From: Prorocentrum cordatum
Taxonomy: Eukaryota > Sar > Dinophyceae > Prorocentrales > Prorocentraceae
NCBI GenBank assembly: GCA_963575745.1
Contig: CAUYUJ010015685.1
Span: 254,205-318,204 of the forward strand
Length of the DNA: 64,000 nt
Direction: 5' to 3'
In this document: piece after piece, positions 62,641-64,000 of the stretch
Layout: each line of letters begins with the position of its first letter
How positions within the stretch are numbered: the stretch's first letter is position 1
Translations under genes and position numbers: made by a program
The notes under the pieces: generated by a model
The model's database searches: none
What the model was told of the DNA's origin: nothing
What the model saw: only the letters and a program-made list of their open reading frames with translations

Positions 62641-63400
62641 AGCATTCAGGTGTTCTCAAGATCGATTTTCACGAAAAAACTAGCGTTTAGCCTGAGACAT
62701 CCTCAAGCAAATGAAAGTCGCGAATTGGACGTGCTTTGAAAAATTAACGTTTCTCCCGAGACATCCTCCAAAATAGAAGACGTCGGCGGCGGTGTTGTAC
62801 TATGTACCTCTGATGTTGAAAGCTACGTATTCGTTACGGACATCCGGAGCACGGCAGACCAACACGACCAGCACGGCAGACTGGGTCCCATTTTGTTGGG
62901 GACATCCTCGAAACATGAGATGTTCTCATCATCTTCTTGAGATCGTTCTTTGAGTATTTGAAGACGAAGGAACAAGAACCACGAACGGATCCCGCGATGG
63001 CTCCAAGACCGCCCTGAAGACTGCAGGTATTCCATCAAACACTTACGAATATGATATTATCGTTTTGAAACATGCGCTTCAACATCGTCTTGGAATCACT
63101 ATCGCAAAGGGGTCAAGACGGTCCAAGCCAGGCTTCTAAGCATGAAGATTTCGCCAGGGACATCCTCAAAACAACGTCTGTGTCTCTTATCGGAGTGAAA
63201 TGATTTTTGAGGGCATCAAGACGGCCCCAAAGAGCCCAACACGAGCTCCAACATGACCCCAAGAGCGCCCTCAAGCCGGCCGAACACGACAATTTCGCCA
63301 TGGACATCGTCACCAAACTGAGAATGCACCAACACCGAATTTTGTAGAAACACGCGTTTCGCCTGAGACACCCTCCGAGCATTGAAAGTTAAACATTTTC
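62641..63400. repeat. region with recurrent GAGACATCCTC-type motif, part 2
   Basis: Copies near 62690 (GCCTGAGACATCCTCAAGCA), 62755 (TCCCGAGACATCCTCCAAAA), 62900 (GGGGACATCCTCGAAACATG), 63155 (GGGACATCCTCAAAACAACG), 63302 and 63360 (GCCTGAGACACCCTCCGAGC), at irregular 65-250 bp spacing. No coding phase. Confidence 0.65.
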
Positions 63401-63954
63401 TTATGTTTGGTGCATGCGCTTTTCGACCGAGACGTCTTCATACACAATAGTACGCTGAGAGAGCTGCTGCACTATCTTTCAAGGCCGCTTGAGCAATCGT
63501 TGCTTGAGCCGGTTTGCGCCAGTTGCGCGACTCCAGACAACGGGTTCGTCTGTGGCGACATTGGCGCGCAAGCCACCCGCGTAGGGTCGCGCGCAAGCGC
63601 CCTCTCTTCAATCGTATCGTGCCGCGCCGGCGGCCCGCGTAAGCCGCCGCGTAACGTCGCTACAGTGCCGTTTTTTGTTAAACATCCAGGGATTTAGTAT
63701 TACAAGCAACAATGAGTTCATACATAACTCTATTAATTAATTAATTAATAATGGATTAAGATTTCTATTTTGTTTGTTAAAACCATGTATTAAACACTGC
63801 CCTGTATGTAATCTAGCCCGAGACCTTTGTCGTGTCTGCGCGCAGTTGGATGACGACCCAAGCGCCCCCCCCTGCCTTCTGGGCACGCCGACGTGGCCAG
63901 ACGTGGTGTCAGAGCGTGGCCAGGCTGCCCGGATCTGCGTTCCCCCGGTCGTTC
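63401..63954. other. unassigned DNA with AT-rich patch
   Basis: An (ATTA)n stretch at 63734-63752 inside an AT-rich 90-bp patch. The rest is mixed sequence without a recognised gene. Confidence 0.4.
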
Positions 63955-64000
63955 CGAAGGGGAAAAACACACAGACACAATTAATCCTCGAGTCCCAGGA
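63955..64000 (+). repeat. ACACAGACACA dispersed repeat, copy 3 (cut by window end)
   Basis: CGAAGGGGAAAAACACACAG, ACACAATTAATCCTCGAGTCCCAGGA equals the first 45 bp of copies 1 and 2. The rest lies beyond the window. Confidence 0.8.

Overview
The window looks like a gene-poor stretch of a dinoflagellate nuclear genome; a Prorocentrum-like species is my guess, not a proven assignment. The reasons are high overall GC, kilobase-scale trinucleotide microsatellites, several families of short tandem and dispersed repeats, two Ty1/copia-type LTR retrotransposons of the kind seen in dinoflagellates, and almost no convincing host genes. No bacterial, organellar or viral genome organisation is visible. 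Most long open frames here are products of stop-free repeats (for example poly-Met/His/Asp from a GAT array) and are annotated as repeats, not genes.

Layout. 1-3.4 kb: unassigned DNA. 3.5-5.7 kb: (GTT)n microsatellite, a dispersed element copy with recognisable end modules, and a GCGACCCACC minisatellite. 6.9-8.5 kb: (GAG)n and a nearly 1-kb (GAT)n array. 8.6-9.6 kb: a broken Ala/Pro-rich reading frame with membrane segments. 9.9-13.3 kb: a ~125-bp tandem repeat, a degenerate CTTGGGG array, a 173-bp hairpin repeat, and a 1.2-kb CACTACT-type array entered through telomere-like sequence. 13.4-16 kb: GC-rich, possibly decayed coding DNA. 16.2-22.5 kb: duplicated segments, then two blocks of a 159-bp satellite, each introduced by the same leader. 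22.7-28.3 kb: a ~43-bp degenerate repeat, a GATGCT array, unassigned DNA and two large CTTGGGG arrays. 28.5 kb: one candidate host exon with C-X9-C spacing.

29.4-38.2 kb: LTR element 1 (plus strand): LTR, primer-binding site, gag, protease, a methyltransferase-like domain, integrase, reverse transcriptase, RNase H, LTR. It is decayed by several phase changes and UGA stops. 38.5-40.9 kb: a second dispersed-element copy carrying a 91-bp tandem array. 41-45.4 kb: unassigned DNA, GAG repeats and another CTTGGGG array. 45.4-54.1 kb: LTR element 2 (minus strand), with the same domain order and long open frames. It is interrupted only by one UGA between gag and protease and by a ~0.7-kb insertion in integrase with a 7-bp target duplication. 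54.4-56 kb: (TCC)n-rich DNA. 56-64 kb: unassigned DNA, more microsatellites, an inverted CTTGGGG array, a recurrent GAGACATCCTC motif, and three copies of a dispersed repeat, the last cut by the window end.

The only genes that clearly work together are those of the two retrotransposons. Gag packages RNA, protease matures the polyprotein, RT/RNase H copies RNA primed at the primer-binding site, and integrase inserts the DNA. Both also carry a domain between protease and integrase that looks like a cytosine-methyltransferase-type Rossmann domain. That domain is the most interesting biology in the window.
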